Made by a program: the position numbers and the translations under genes
In this document: piece by piece, positions 16,568 to 24,430 of the stretch
How the letters are laid out: every line of letters starts with the position of its first letter
Numbering within the stretch: the stretch's first letter is position 1
Source of the DNA: CAZGCA01 sp964524145
Lineage (GTDB): Bacteria; Hydrogenedentota; CAZGCA01
Length of the DNA stretch: 33,007 nt
Direction of reading: 5' to 3'
NCBI GenBank assembly: GCA_964524145.1
Contig: CAZGCA010000069.1
Location: 1 to 33,007 of the forward strand
The notes under the pieces: model-generated
Told to the model about the DNA's origin: nothing
Database searches by the model: none
Seen by the model: only the letters and a program-made list of their open reading frames with translations

Positions 16568-18616
16568 GTGCTGAAGCACAGGAGATTGTTCTTTCTGCTC
16601 GCCATCGTGGCAGTGAGTTGCGTGGCGGTTCGCGAAGGTGTTCAGTACAAAGAACCTTTTCGCGGACGTTGGTGGAACTATTACGACCGCGGCCGATGGC
16701 TCCTCGACCAGGAGTCCTGGGCGGACGCTGAGCAGGACTTGCGGGTCGCGTTGGGTGGCCGCAGCAAAGACCAGTTCTGGCCGCGCACGTACGGTCTTCA
16801 TTTTCTTCCTGAGTACTTCCCGCACCGCGAACTGGGCATCGTGCTGTACCACCAGGAGCGTCTGAGCGAGGCTATCAGCGAACTCGACACGAGTTGGAGC
16901 CAGCAGCCTTCGGCACGGGCTGCGTACTACCTCGACGAAGTACGCGCCAAACTGATCGAATCCAGTAATGCCGACGCTACGCCCCCCGAGATAGAGATCA
17001 TCTCTCCGAAATCCGCCTCGCCGGTCGCCGCGATAAAGACCGAACTGGTCGGAGTAGTACGTGACGATACCTTCGTGAAGGGGATAACGATCGACGGCAG
17101 TCCGTACCTGGTAGAAGTCTCCGCCAAAGAAATCCCGTTCTCCCACGCTATCACTCTTCTCCCAGGCGACAACGAAATAGAAATGGTGGCGGAAGACCTG
17201 ACCGGCAAGAGAACGACAAGAGTTGTTCGTATCGAGTCCGACGTTGACGGTCCTGCGATGAGTTTTGACGCCCCGGTGGAGGTCCCGGGATCGGTCACGG
17301 GCGTGGCCTTCGACCCGGCAGGTGTGGCTTCCGTGCGGATAGCGGGCAAGCCGGCCTCCCTCTCAGCAGAGGAAGCTGGCCTTGTCAAGTTTTCGGTCGA
17401 TTTGGCCCGTGCCGACCTCACACCTCCCCTGCAATACGAGAGTGGAGACAGTTACGGCAACATTACCCGTGGACGGTTGCCGCTCGACACACTGGTCCTT
17501 TCAAGCTTGCCTCCCCAATTCGTCTTCGCGAGCAGAAACCCAGCCGTCGCCCAAGTCTCCGACGGCGTGCAGGCGCTGATACTCGGCGGAGAGGTCCTGG
17601 CTCTGTCAACAAGTACATCGAAGGACGGCTCCGTTGCTACGCCCGAGATCGACTTCGAAAACCTACGTGACGGCCAGCGATACTTGAAAGACAATGTCCA
17701 CGTCAGGTTGGATATTTACGCTCCCAACCCCATTAGGGAAGCGGTACTCAAAGGGAGCCCTCTTAGGCCTATCCGTGGCAGAAAAACGTTGCACATCACC
17801 CGCAATATCCCTCTTGATGTCGGCGAGAATCAGATTTCTGCCTCTGCGACAGACGTTGAAGGACTGGTCGGAGAGAAGAGTGTCACTATCGAACGGGACG
17901 AGACGAAGGTCGAAGAACTGGAGAGCAAGCTGAACATAGCAATCCCAGGGATCGTCTGGCAAGGCAATATTCCTGCTCGCGGCGACGAACTCGAGGTGAT
18001 GAGAAGCAGGTTCTCTAGGGAACTGGATAAGCTTGACCGTTTCGGGAAGGTTCTTGACCGGGACGATCTCGGGCTAATTCTCGACGAACAGGAGCTCAAC
18101 CTGCTTCTTGTAGACAAGAAGAAGAGGCTGGTGCAAGGAGAAATCAAAACTGCTGACGTGATGTTCATCGGCCGTGCGCGCCGCGACCCCGAGATCATTG
18201 AGATAGTCATGCAAGCGTTCAGCACTGAGACGGGCATCGAAATAGCAAGCGCGGATGTGGCCGGACGCGCCAACGATACTGACGAACTTGAACAACGTAT
18301 CAGGAAGCTCGCCCAGCTTATCGAGCAAGAGTTCCCCAGGGTCCAGGGCGGCATTTCCCTTGTAAAAGACCCCAAGACCTTCGTTGCTACTTTGGGCAAA
18401 GCAGACCGCGTCAAACAGTCCATGAAATATGTTGTATATCGCTATGGTGAGGAAATCATCAACCCTATCACGAACGAAAGTCAGGGGCGGGACACAGATA
18501 TTGTCTGTGAGGCGCTTATCCGGTCGGTTGCTGAAAACGCAAGCACGGCGGAAACGAGTGAAGAAGCGCTGGGAGGCAATACCATAGAGAGGGGGCACTT
18601 TGTTGTCACTAAGTAG
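16568..18616 (+). CDS. Exported/lipoprotein-like protein with TPR-like, Ig-like and CsgG/FlgT-like domains
   Basis: A 682-residue protein. The N-terminus has a basic hydrophobic signal ending VAVSC (C18), a weak lipobox. Residues about 35-130 look TPR-like (WWNYYDRGRWLLDQESWADA). From about 140 come bacterial Ig/glucodextranase-B-like beta domains (PPEIEIISPKSASPV, LLPGDNEIEMVAEDLTG), with a second block ending IPLDVGENQISASATDVEG. The C-terminal part (about 455 onward) is CsgG/FlgO-like: LDRFGKVLDRDDLGLILDEQ, ADVMFIGRARRD, TGIEIASADVAG. The GTG start has AAGGAGGG 8 nt upstream and lies 36 nt after the kinase stop. It shares the CsgG-like region type with the kinase and overlaps the OMP gene by 17 nt, so a common envelope complex is likely. 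No named family covers the whole protein. Confidence 0.8.
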   Translation: MLKHRRLFFLLAIVAVSCVAVREGVQYKEPFRGRWWNYYDRGRWLLDQESWADAEQDLRVALGGRSKDQFWPRTYGLHFLPEYFPHRELGIVLYHQERLSEAISELDTSWSQQPSARAAYYLDEVRAKLIESSNADATPPEIEIISPKSASPVAAIKTELVGVVRDDTFVKGITIDGSPYLVEVSAKEIPFSHAITLLPGDNEIEMVAEDLTGKRTTRVVRIESDVDGPAMSFDAPVEVPGSVTGVAFDPAGVASVRIAGKPASLSAEEAGLVKFSVDLARADLTPPLQYESGDSYGNITRGRLPLDTLVLSSLPPQFVFASRNPAVAQVSDGVQALILGGEVLALSTSTSKDGSVATPEIDFENLRDGQRYLKDNVHVRLDIYAPNPIREAVLKGSPLRPIRGRKTLHITRNIPLDVGENQISASATDVEGLVGEKSVTIERDETKVEELESKLNIAIPGIVWQGNIPARGDELEVMRSRFSRELDKLDRFGKVLDRDDLGLILDEQELNLLLVDKKKRLVQGEIKTADVMFIGRARRDPEIIEIVMQAFSTETGIEIASADVAGRANDTDELEQRIRKLAQLIEQEFPRVQGGISLVKDPKTFVATLGKADRVKQSMKYVVYRYGEEIINPITNESQGRDTDIVCEALIRSVAENASTAETSEEALGGNTIERGHFVVTK

Positions 18617-20003
18617 GTTGCATCCTACAAAGCTGGTCGGTTTTCTGGTTCTCGGCCTTTGCCTTGGTGGTTCGGCGTCTGCCGACGAGTTGGAGGTGTC
18701 GGCGTCGCCCAGCCCGGTGGGTTCGGGCGCGCGTGCGGCGGGGATGGCCGATGCGTTTGTGGCAATAGCCGACGACGCCACTGCCGCTTCTTGGAATCCT
18801 GCGGGGTTGATCCAGCTTGAGCGCCCGGAAATCTCATTTGTCGGCTCGTACAACGGTGTTATCGACGAGTTTGCTGCCAACGCCCATCCCGAGGTCGACT
18901 CGCAGCATAGCATTCACAGCATCGATCTGAACTACCTCAGTGTTGTCTACCCGATACCGGTCCTGGTGCTCGGCCGCAATGCTGCTGTCTCGCTTAACTA
19001 CCAGCGCAAGTACGACTTTTCTCGAGAGTTTGACATGAGATACCGGCTGGACGACAGAACGTCGTGGGGGCAGAGTTTCGTCTTCGACACGAGGATGGAC
19101 TTTGAACAGAAAGGCGGGTTGAGCGCCATCACCCCTGCCTTTGCGATGGAGGTCACGGACAGGTTCTCTGTCGGTGCCGCGCTGAACCTCTGGCGAGGCA
19201 GTTTCCTCTCGGACAACGGTTGGACAAAGACCACTCGTACAAGAGCGGTATTCGAGTTCGCTCCTATCATGGACTTCTCGACGGTCGAAACGTACGAGGA
19301 GTTCCGGGACTTCACCGGTGAAAACGTGACGGTAGGGCTGCTATGGAACCCAACGGACAAGTGGAGTTTCGGCGGACGGTATGATACCTCGTTCACCGGC
19401 AAGGTCAAGTACAGTGCGCAGACGATCAGGACCCAATTCGCCAACCAAGGATATCCCTCGCAATCGTTTGTGTCACCGGTAACACGCGAAAGGCGGCGCG
19501 TGCGGTTCCCGAGCTCGTTCGCGTTGGGAGCCGCTTACCGCGCAAACGACCGTCTGACAGTATCGCTCGACGTCACCCGCATAGACGACTGGAAAGACTT
19601 CTACATGAAAAATGCTGCGGGTAGACGAACTTCGCTCATCCACGCCGGCCCGCTCAACGACCCGGAACAACCTCGCCGTCACTTCCATCCGACCCACACC
19701 GTACGGCTCGGCACCGAATACGTCTTCATCCCGGACCAACCGGATGAGACCCTCGACCGATTGTGGACGATCCGCGGCGGCCTGTTCTACGACCAGGAAC
19801 CTTCCACACGCCACCCTGACGACTTCTTCGGGTTCGCCCTGGGCGGCGGCCTGTTGTGGAAGCAGCGGGTCAACATCGATCTGGCATACCAGCTCCGATT
19901 CGGGTGCGACGTGAACAGGGATTTCATTCGCGGCATCGAAGGGTTCCACGAAGACGTCTGCCAGCACCGCGTTCTCGTGTCAACTGTGATCTACTTCCCA
20001 TAG
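18600..20003 (+). CDS. FadL/OmpP1/PorV-like outer-membrane beta-barrel protein
   Basis: A 467-residue protein with a signal peptide cleaved after GSASA (about residue 28). The mature N-terminus SPVGSGARAAGMADAFVAIA then ATAASWNPAGL is the hallmark of the OmpP1/FadL/TodX and PorV group. The rest consists of alternating amphipathic strands (LSVVYPIPVLVLGR, SFALGAAYRANDRLTVSLDV) and ends with the aromatic VSTVIYFP typical of outer-membrane barrels. It begins with TTG-TTG 17 nt inside the end of the preceding gene, with GAGAGGGGG upstream, indicating tight coupling. Possible roles are hydrophobic-compound uptake, or acting as a PorV-like partner for exported proteins. The conserved coupling with the CsgG-like gene favours a structural partner. 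Confidence 0.87.
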   Translation: MLSLSRLHPTKLVGFLVLGLCLGGSASADELEVSASPSPVGSGARAAGMADAFVAIADDATAASWNPAGLIQLERPEISFVGSYNGVIDEFAANAHPEVDSQHSIHSIDLNYLSVVYPIPVLVLGRNAAVSLNYQRKYDFSREFDMRYRLDDRTSWGQSFVFDTRMDFEQKGGLSAITPAFAMEVTDRFSVGAALNLWRGSFLSDNGWTKTTRTRAVFEFAPIMDFSTVETYEEFRDFTGENVTVGLLWNPTDKWSFGGRYDTSFTGKVKYSAQTIRTQFANQGYPSQSFVSPVTRERRRVRFPSSFALGAAYRANDRLTVSLDVTRIDDWKDFYMKNAAGRRTSLIHAGPLNDPEQPRRHFHPTHTVRLGTEYVFIPDQPDETLDRLWTIRGGLFYDQEPSTRHPDDFFGFALGGGLLWKQRVNIDLAYQLRFGCDVNRDFIRGIEGFHEDVCQHRVLVSTVIYFP

Positions 20004-20007
20004 CTGC

Positions 20008-20037
20008 TTGACAGAACCGGCCTTGCGCGGGTAGAAT
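20008..20037 (+). promoter_or_regulatory. Near-consensus sigma70 promoter
   Basis: TTGACA (20008-20013), an 18-nt spacer, TAGAAT (20032-20037), 50 nt before the ATG at 20087. Both hexamers are near perfect, so this is a probable strong constitutive promoter for the small acidic protein gene. Confidence 0.7.
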
Positions 20038-20086
20038 TCAGTAGGCAAGGATGCCTGAGTAGAAGGCGTTAAAGGAGTAAGATGCC

Positions 20087-20635
20087 ATGCCAATGGGGAC
20101 GGTGAACCCGCCTGGCGGAGCGGCGATGCCACCCGCGCCGCGCGAGCGACCGCCGGAAGAACAAGACAACCGTGGCGAACCGTTTTTCGAGGATGGGGAA
20201 GTGCCTCGAAACCTCGGGTTGGGCCGGGACACCATCTCACTAAACACTGCGGCGGTGGACGCCTTCGACCGCCAAGCGCGCCAGGCCCGCAACGCCGTCG
20301 TCAACGGAATCGACAGGGGTATTGTGGGTCCCCCGGGCGAGCTTATCACCCGCGTTACGGACGAGCTCGAGAACGAGCGTCTGGCCGGAGCTCGTGACGA
20401 AAATGCCGGACCTGCCGCACCAGCTCGCGAGTCGGCGGAGCAGGGCGCCGAAGGCACGGCCCCGGCTGAGGAGGAAAACACTCCGCGGACTGAAGAACCC
20501 TCGATAGACGACGAACGTCGCACGCCGGCACGACAGGTCGTTCGTGGCACCGACCGTGTTCCAAACAGGGCCGCCGTCGCCGCGTTCGCGAGGGGTGGGC
20601 CTCCGCCGGGTTCAAACATCAACGTGGTCGCCTGA
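20087..20635 (+). CDS. Hypothetical Pro/Glu/Arg-rich, probably disordered protein
   Basis: I do not recognise this 182-residue protein. It opens with a Pro-rich stretch (NPPGGAAMPPAPRERPP). A central helical segment with some order follows (about 50-95: ISLNTAAVDAFDRQARQARN, ITRVTDELENERLAG), then a Glu/Ala/Pro-rich acidic tract and a Gly-Pro tail ending NINVVA. There is no signal peptide, membrane span or cysteine. Evidence that it is real: a near-consensus promoter 50 nt upstream, AAAGGAGT about 9 nt before the ATG, and a hairpin/T6 terminator about 120 nt downstream, which together make a monocistronic unit. It sits between the envelope unit and the flagellar operon but is not visibly tied to either. 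Confidence 0.65.
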   Translation: MPMGTVNPPGGAAMPPAPRERPPEEQDNRGEPFFEDGEVPRNLGLGRDTISLNTAAVDAFDRQARQARNAVVNGIDRGIVGPPGELITRVTDELENERLAGARDENAGPAAPARESAEQGAEGTAPAEEENTPRTEEPSIDDERRTPARQVVRGTDRVPNRAAVAAFARGGPPPGSNINVVA

Positions 20636-20758
20636 ACCGGTTCGTCGAACGTACCCCCCCCTCAATCAGTTCGCCCAGGCCACTCCACCTTGTGTATCAC
20701 AACTGGATAAAGCCAGTCTTTCTCCCTGGAACGTTTCGATTGTCCAAGAGTGCGTTGT

Positions 20759-20780
20759 CTGCCCTCGGAGGCAGTTTTTT
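20759..20780 (+). terminator. Rho-independent terminator
   Basis: CTGCC (20759-20763) pairs with GGCAG (20770-20774) and is followed directly by T6 (20775-20780). A backup hairpin GAGGCA/TGCCTC (20785-20790 with 20799-20804) follows, with T6 in its loop. It terminates the 20087 gene. Confidence 0.65.
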
Positions 20781-21114
20781 CCCGGAGGCAGACTTTTTTG
20801 CCTCGTTAGGCATCCTTGCAGCGCAGGCCCATAAATCCCGCTGCGGCATCTGCCGTAGATTTGCAAGGTGAGCTTCTCCAGCAGTTTGAACCCATCGTTC
20901 GACCTGTCAGTCAAGCCATTGCACGAGTTCGGCACGGGTGTTGCTCAATTGCAGCGATGAGATTGAGAAAGACTCATCGCACAACTGAATAAGGACAGAG
21001 GTTGAGATTGCTATTGGTTTTGGCCCCGGACTGAATCGTCTAGATAAGTGCTCCCATCAAGCACGATGATCCCATCGCAGACATTTTTAGCCCGGGCCAA
21101 ACCTTGATCATGAC

Positions 21115-21128
21115 GGGAGCCGGCTCCC
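21115..21128. promoter_or_regulatory. 14-bp perfect palindrome upstream of flgF
   Basis: GGGAGCCGGCTCCC is a perfect palindrome ending 3 bp before TATACT (21131-21136) and 26 nt before the flgF start codon. It could be an operator or an mRNA hairpin. A promoter using TATACT would start inside the ribosome site, so the -10 reading is doubtful. Confidence 0.4.
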
Positions 21129-21153
21129 GATATACTGGATTGGAGGTCGAGAG

Positions 21154-21909
21154 GTGATAAAGGGATTGTACGCGGCGGCCAGCGGCATGCAGACAATGCA
21201 AGTCATGGCTGACGCCATCGCCAACAACGTCGCCAACATCGACACCACCGGATACAAGAGAAGTCAGCCTATCTTTCAGGGATTTTACGAGACCTTCCTG
21301 GACACCACCACACGCTCGAAGGCGATGAATATCGATAAAATCCCTGGAGGAGGCGTCCGCTTGGCGGGCACGGTTGACGACTTCACTCAAGGCTCCTTCC
21401 GAGAGACAGGGAATCCGTTGGACGTCGCGATCGTTGGAAATGGCTTTTTCCGCGTGGAAACGCCGCAGGGCGTCGCGTACACCCGAAATGGTCACTTCAT
21501 GGTCAACTCGAAAAACGAGTTGGTGACGGACAGCGGGTTTCGGGTACTCAGCGCCGGCGACGCGCCTATCGTGTTGCGGGGCCGCGACATCAGTATCACC
21601 GAGAGCGGGGCGATATTCGCCGACGGCACCCAGGCCGGCCAGTTGGACGTAGTGGATCTCCCGCGACCGTACAGGTTTACCCGGCTGGGCGACAACCTGT
21701 TCAGGGCCACACCCGACGCCGAGCGGCAGATGACACAGGTTGACAATCCCGAACTCACCGTCGGCGCTGTCGAAACGTCAAACGTGAACGTCGCGAAAGA
21801 GATGATAGACCTGTTGGTATGCTTTCGGGCGTTTCAGGCTAACCAAAGAGCGATACGCGCGATCGATCAGACACTGGGTCGAACCGTGAATGACGTCGGG
21901 CGCGTATAG
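21154..21909 (+). CDS. flgF: Flagellar basal-body rod protein FlgF
   Basis: A 251-residue rod protein. It has the flagellar rod/hook N-terminal motif ADAIANNVANIDTTGYKRSQ, a central beta domain (NPLDVAIVGNGFFRVETPQG, YTRNGHFMVN), and the C-terminal coiled segment ETSNVNVAKEMIDLLVCFRA then FQANQRAIRAIDQTLG. FlgF forms the rod segment below FlgG and is exported by the flagellar type III system without a cleaved signal. The length and position immediately before flgG identify it as FlgF rather than a second FlgG. The start is GTG with GGAGG 7 nt upstream. It is the first gene of the nine-gene flagellar run. A Cys in the C-terminal helix is unusual for an axial protein. Confidence 0.93.
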   Translation: MIKGLYAAASGMQTMQVMADAIANNVANIDTTGYKRSQPIFQGFYETFLDTTTRSKAMNIDKIPGGGVRLAGTVDDFTQGSFRETGNPLDVAIVGNGFFRVETPQGVAYTRNGHFMVNSKNELVTDSGFRVLSAGDAPIVLRGRDISITESGAIFADGTQAGQLDVVDLPRPYRFTRLGDNLFRATPDAERQMTQVDNPELTVGAVETSNVNVAKEMIDLLVCFRAFQANQRAIRAIDQTLGRTVNDVGRV

Positions 21910-21933
21910 GGACGAATCTGGAGGGTACCGATC

Positions 21934-22728
21934 ATGATGCGAGGGCTTTTCACCGCGGCAACCGGCATGCGCGGCCAGCAACTCAACGTTGACACCATTG
22001 CCAACAACCTGGCCAACGTCAACACCACCGGCTACAAGAAGAACCGGGTCAACTTTCAGGACCTCCTTTACGAAACCATTCGCGCCCCCGGCGCGCCGAC
22101 AACCGGCGGAATCGAGATGCCTGTCGGCATCCAGGTCGGCCACGGCGTCCGTCCGGCATCCATATCACGGGATTTTGCCCAGGGCAACTTCATCCAGACA
22201 AACAACCCGCTCGACATGGTCATCCAGGGGCGCGGGTTCTTCCAGATAACACTGCCGGACGGCACTACCGCATACTCACGTGACGGGTCGTTCAAGCGGG
22301 ACTCTACCGGCCAGGTCGTGACGGCAGACGGGTTCCTGCTCGAACCCGCCATTACCATACCCGACGAGGCGTTGCAGATCACCATCAGTTCTGATGGTAC
22401 CGTGTCCTCAGTGATACCCGGTCAGCCCGATCCACAAAACCTCGGGACGATAGAGCTCGCTCTCTTTCCCAACCCGGTGGGTCTTGACGCACGGCTCGGC
22501 CGCAACCTCTTTCTCGAGACGACGGCCTCGGGCACACCGATAACCGGCGAGCCGGGCGGTGCTGAAGGAGGGGGCACGATCGAACAGAGCTTTCTCGAAA
22601 ACTCGAACGTTCAGGTTGTCGAGGAGATCATCCATTTGATCATCGCTCAGAGAGCGTACCAGGCAAACTCGAACGTTATACAGACCGCCGACGAGATGCT
22701 CGGCTTGGCGAACAGCGTGAAACGGTAA
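21934..22728 (+). CDS. flgG: Flagellar distal rod protein FlgG
   Basis: 264 residues, close to the 260-265 usual for FlgG. The N-terminus MRGLFTAATGMRGQQLNVDT followed by IANNLANVNTTGYKKNRVNF, the FlgG-specific region (GIQVGHGVRPASISRDFAQG), NPLDMVIQGRGFFQI, and the C-terminus SNVQVVEEIIHLIIAQRAYQ with NSNVIQTADEML are all canonical. It builds the distal rod that passes through the P and L rings encoded two to four genes downstream. The ATG has GGAGGG upstream and the gene follows flgF by 24 nt. Confidence 0.97.
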   Translation: MMRGLFTAATGMRGQQLNVDTIANNLANVNTTGYKKNRVNFQDLLYETIRAPGAPTTGGIEMPVGIQVGHGVRPASISRDFAQGNFIQTNNPLDMVIQGRGFFQITLPDGTTAYSRDGSFKRDSTGQVVTADGFLLEPAITIPDEALQITISSDGTVSSVIPGQPDPQNLGTIELALFPNPVGLDARLGRNLFLETTASGTPITGEPGGAEGGGTIEQSFLENSNVQVVEEIIHLIIAQRAYQANSNVIQTADEMLGLANSVKR

Positions 22729-22766
22729 CAGGTAGTGTTGACCGTAAGATAGGGAGAGTTGGTAGG

Positions 22767-23735
22767 GTGAATCACAGGAAACGATCCTTGACCGTGGTGA
22801 GCGGCGTTGCTGCCGCGGTGTTCCTCTCCGCGATTGCTCAGGCACAAGAGATCCAAACGAAGAGGTCCGCGTTTGTTGAAGGCAGCCGCGTGAAGCTTGG
22901 CGAGGTAGCAGATATCTCGAAGGTCGACGACTCTCAGCTCGAGCAACTCGAGAGCGTCGAGATAGCCGCCTCTCCTTCGCCCGGAGCGTGCAAGCTCATC
23001 GAGCCGAGTTACATACTGATGAAGCTGCGCCAACGCGGCTACGACACCGACAAGATGAACGTCACAGGCGGCGCCATAAGAGCGACCCGATCATATGCCG
23101 AGCTGACGAGCGAGCAACTGGCCGAGCAACTCGAGGAGTACATTCTCTACGAGATGCCCTGGGATCCCGAAGATACGTCGGTCGAGCTCTATCCCATGCG
23201 AGGGAAAGAGATACTGCCTGCCGGTGAGCTTAACGTTGCCATCACCCACGACCCGACCTACGAGTTTGTCGGGAGCGGGGTGTTCAAGGCCACGATCTAC
23301 GTCGACGGCAAGAAGTACAAAACCCTGAACCTCAAAGCACATGTTGAACCGTACGAGGAGATGGTCGTCGCGAAGAAGCGCATCGTCCGAGGCGAACTGC
23401 TCTCCCGCGATAATCTCACTCTCGAGAAACGACCGATCTCGAAGACAACCAGGAACGGGTACTTCTCGAGTATGGACGAGGTGGCGGGGCTATCGGCCGT
23501 TCGGACAATCATCTCGGACAAAGTCGTGGATGAGGCGAGTGTGGACAAGCCCGTAGTGGTTAAGAGAGGTAAACCGGTACTGGTCGAGATTAACAAGCCA
23601 GCGTTTCGGGTCTCTATGACCGTAAAGGCGCTGGAATCCGGCCGCGTGGGCGACATCATACGTGTCGAGAACGTAAAATCCAAGGAGCGTTTCACGTGCG
23701 TGATAGCGGGTCCGAAGAAGGTAATCCCATTGTGA
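22767..23735 (+). CDS. flgA: P-ring assembly chaperone FlgA (SAF domain)
   Basis: A 322-residue protein with a signal peptide (cleavage near AIAQA, residue 26), an N-terminal domain longer than in enterobacterial FlgA (about 220 residues), and a C-terminal SAF/ChapFlgA domain from about residue 195: VVAKKRIVRGELLSRDNLTL, FSSMDEVAGLSAVRTIISDK, VVVKRGKPVLVEI, and VGDIIRVENVKSKERFTCVI. FlgA is a periplasmic chaperone that assists FlgI polymerisation around the rod. The start is GTG with GGGAGAG about 9 nt upstream. The position between flgG and flgH/flgI agrees with the function. Confidence 0.92.
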   Translation: MNHRKRSLTVVSGVAAAVFLSAIAQAQEIQTKRSAFVEGSRVKLGEVADISKVDDSQLEQLESVEIAASPSPGACKLIEPSYILMKLRQRGYDTDKMNVTGGAIRATRSYAELTSEQLAEQLEEYILYEMPWDPEDTSVELYPMRGKEILPAGELNVAITHDPTYEFVGSGVFKATIYVDGKKYKTLNLKAHVEPYEEMVVAKKRIVRGELLSRDNLTLEKRPISKTTRNGYFSSMDEVAGLSAVRTIISDKVVDEASVDKPVVVKRGKPVLVEINKPAFRVSMTVKALESGRVGDIIRVENVKSKERFTCVIAGPKKVIPL

Positions 23736-23769
23736 GAGTGTTCCTCGCGGAACCTGAAAGGACAAACCG

Positions 23770-24411
23770 ATGATAAAGAGACTGTTGGCGGTTTCGATTA
23801 TTGTCTGCGCATTCGCGTGTCTATCTGCAGGAGCGGCGCGCGCGGACTCGCTGTTTACCCGGAAAGCCGAGCTTGCAGGACCACTCTTCTCCGACCAGCA
23901 GTTGAAATATGCCGTTGGCGACCTGATCACAGTGATGGTTTCGGAATCGACGGACGCTCGAACCCGCTCGACAACCGAGACTGAAAAGGAAAGCGACCTC
24001 AAGGCCGAGGCCAGCGCACCGTTCTTCACAAACCCGAGACCGGACGGGCTCGGCCTTTTGAAGACGCAGCAATTGCCCAGTTGGAACTTGACACTCGAAA
24101 ACGAGTTCGATGGCGGCGGCCAGACACGCCGCGAGAACAGGCTGACCACGGTTGTGAGCACGCGCGTTACCGAGGTGCTCGACGGCGGTAACCTGCGTGT
24201 CGAAGGAAGCAAAATCATCATCGTCAATCGCGAACGGACGAAGATGACTGTGAAAGGTGTCGTGAGGGCGCGCGACATCACGCCCCAGAACACCGTGCTG
24301 TCAAGCCAGATGGCCGACGCCGAGATAGTCCTCGAAGGCCAGGGTCCGTTGTGGAACTCCGAGCGGCGCGGCCTGCTGACACGGGTACTGGATTGGCTCA
24401 ATCCGTTCTAG
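23770..24411 (+). CDS. flgH: Flagellar L-ring protein FlgH
   Basis: A 213-residue outer-membrane L-ring subunit. Family motifs are SLFTRKAELAGPLFSDQQLK, VGDLITVMVSESTDARTRS, and the C-terminal VEGSKIIIVNRERTKMTVKG then VRARDITPQNTVLSSQMADA. The N-terminus is a signal sequence, but the only Cys (in AFAC) does not fit a good lipobox, and a signal-peptidase-I site (ARA before DSLF) is at least as plausible. This differs from the enterobacterial lipoprotein FlgH. AAAGGA precedes the ATG. It is co-transcribed with flgA and flgI. Confidence 0.95.
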   Translation: MIKRLLAVSIIVCAFACLSAGAARADSLFTRKAELAGPLFSDQQLKYAVGDLITVMVSESTDARTRSTTETEKESDLKAEASAPFFTNPRPDGLGLLKTQQLPSWNLTLENEFDGGGQTRRENRLTTVVSTRVTEVLDGGNLRVEGSKIIIVNRERTKMTVKGVVRARDITPQNTVLSSQMADAEIVLEGQGPLWNSERRGLLTRVLDWLNPF

Positions 24412-24430
24412 TGATGGAGGAGCGGTTACG

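Larger units (their letters stand above)
20636..21153. other. 518-bp hairpin-rich non-coding region upstream of the flagellar operon
   Basis: No credible gene is present. The region contains a terminator (20759-20780), a second hairpin with a T6 loop (20785-20804), and a nested inverted repeat CCTTGCA/TGCAAGG (20814-20820 with 20862-20868) that encloses CGCAG/CTGCG. It also has an 8-bp stem GCGATGAG/CTCATCGC (20954-20961 with 20973-20980), an imperfect 19-bp direct repeat (20698-20716 and 20980-20998, 16 of 19 identical), and a 14-bp perfect palindrome (21115-21128). I could not find a convincing sigma28 or sigma54 promoter. Confidence 0.6.

Noticed and set aside
20702..20717. ACTGG/CCAGT hairpin as a second terminator after the disordered-protein gene
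   Set aside because: It has only a 5-bp stem with mixed pyrimidines downstream. The hairpin at 20759-20780 with a T6 tail is far better.
21104..21136. TTGATC ... TATACT as a promoter for flgF
   Set aside because: The spacer is 21 nt, and initiation would fall inside the ribosome-binding site of flgF, so it is not a credible promoter.
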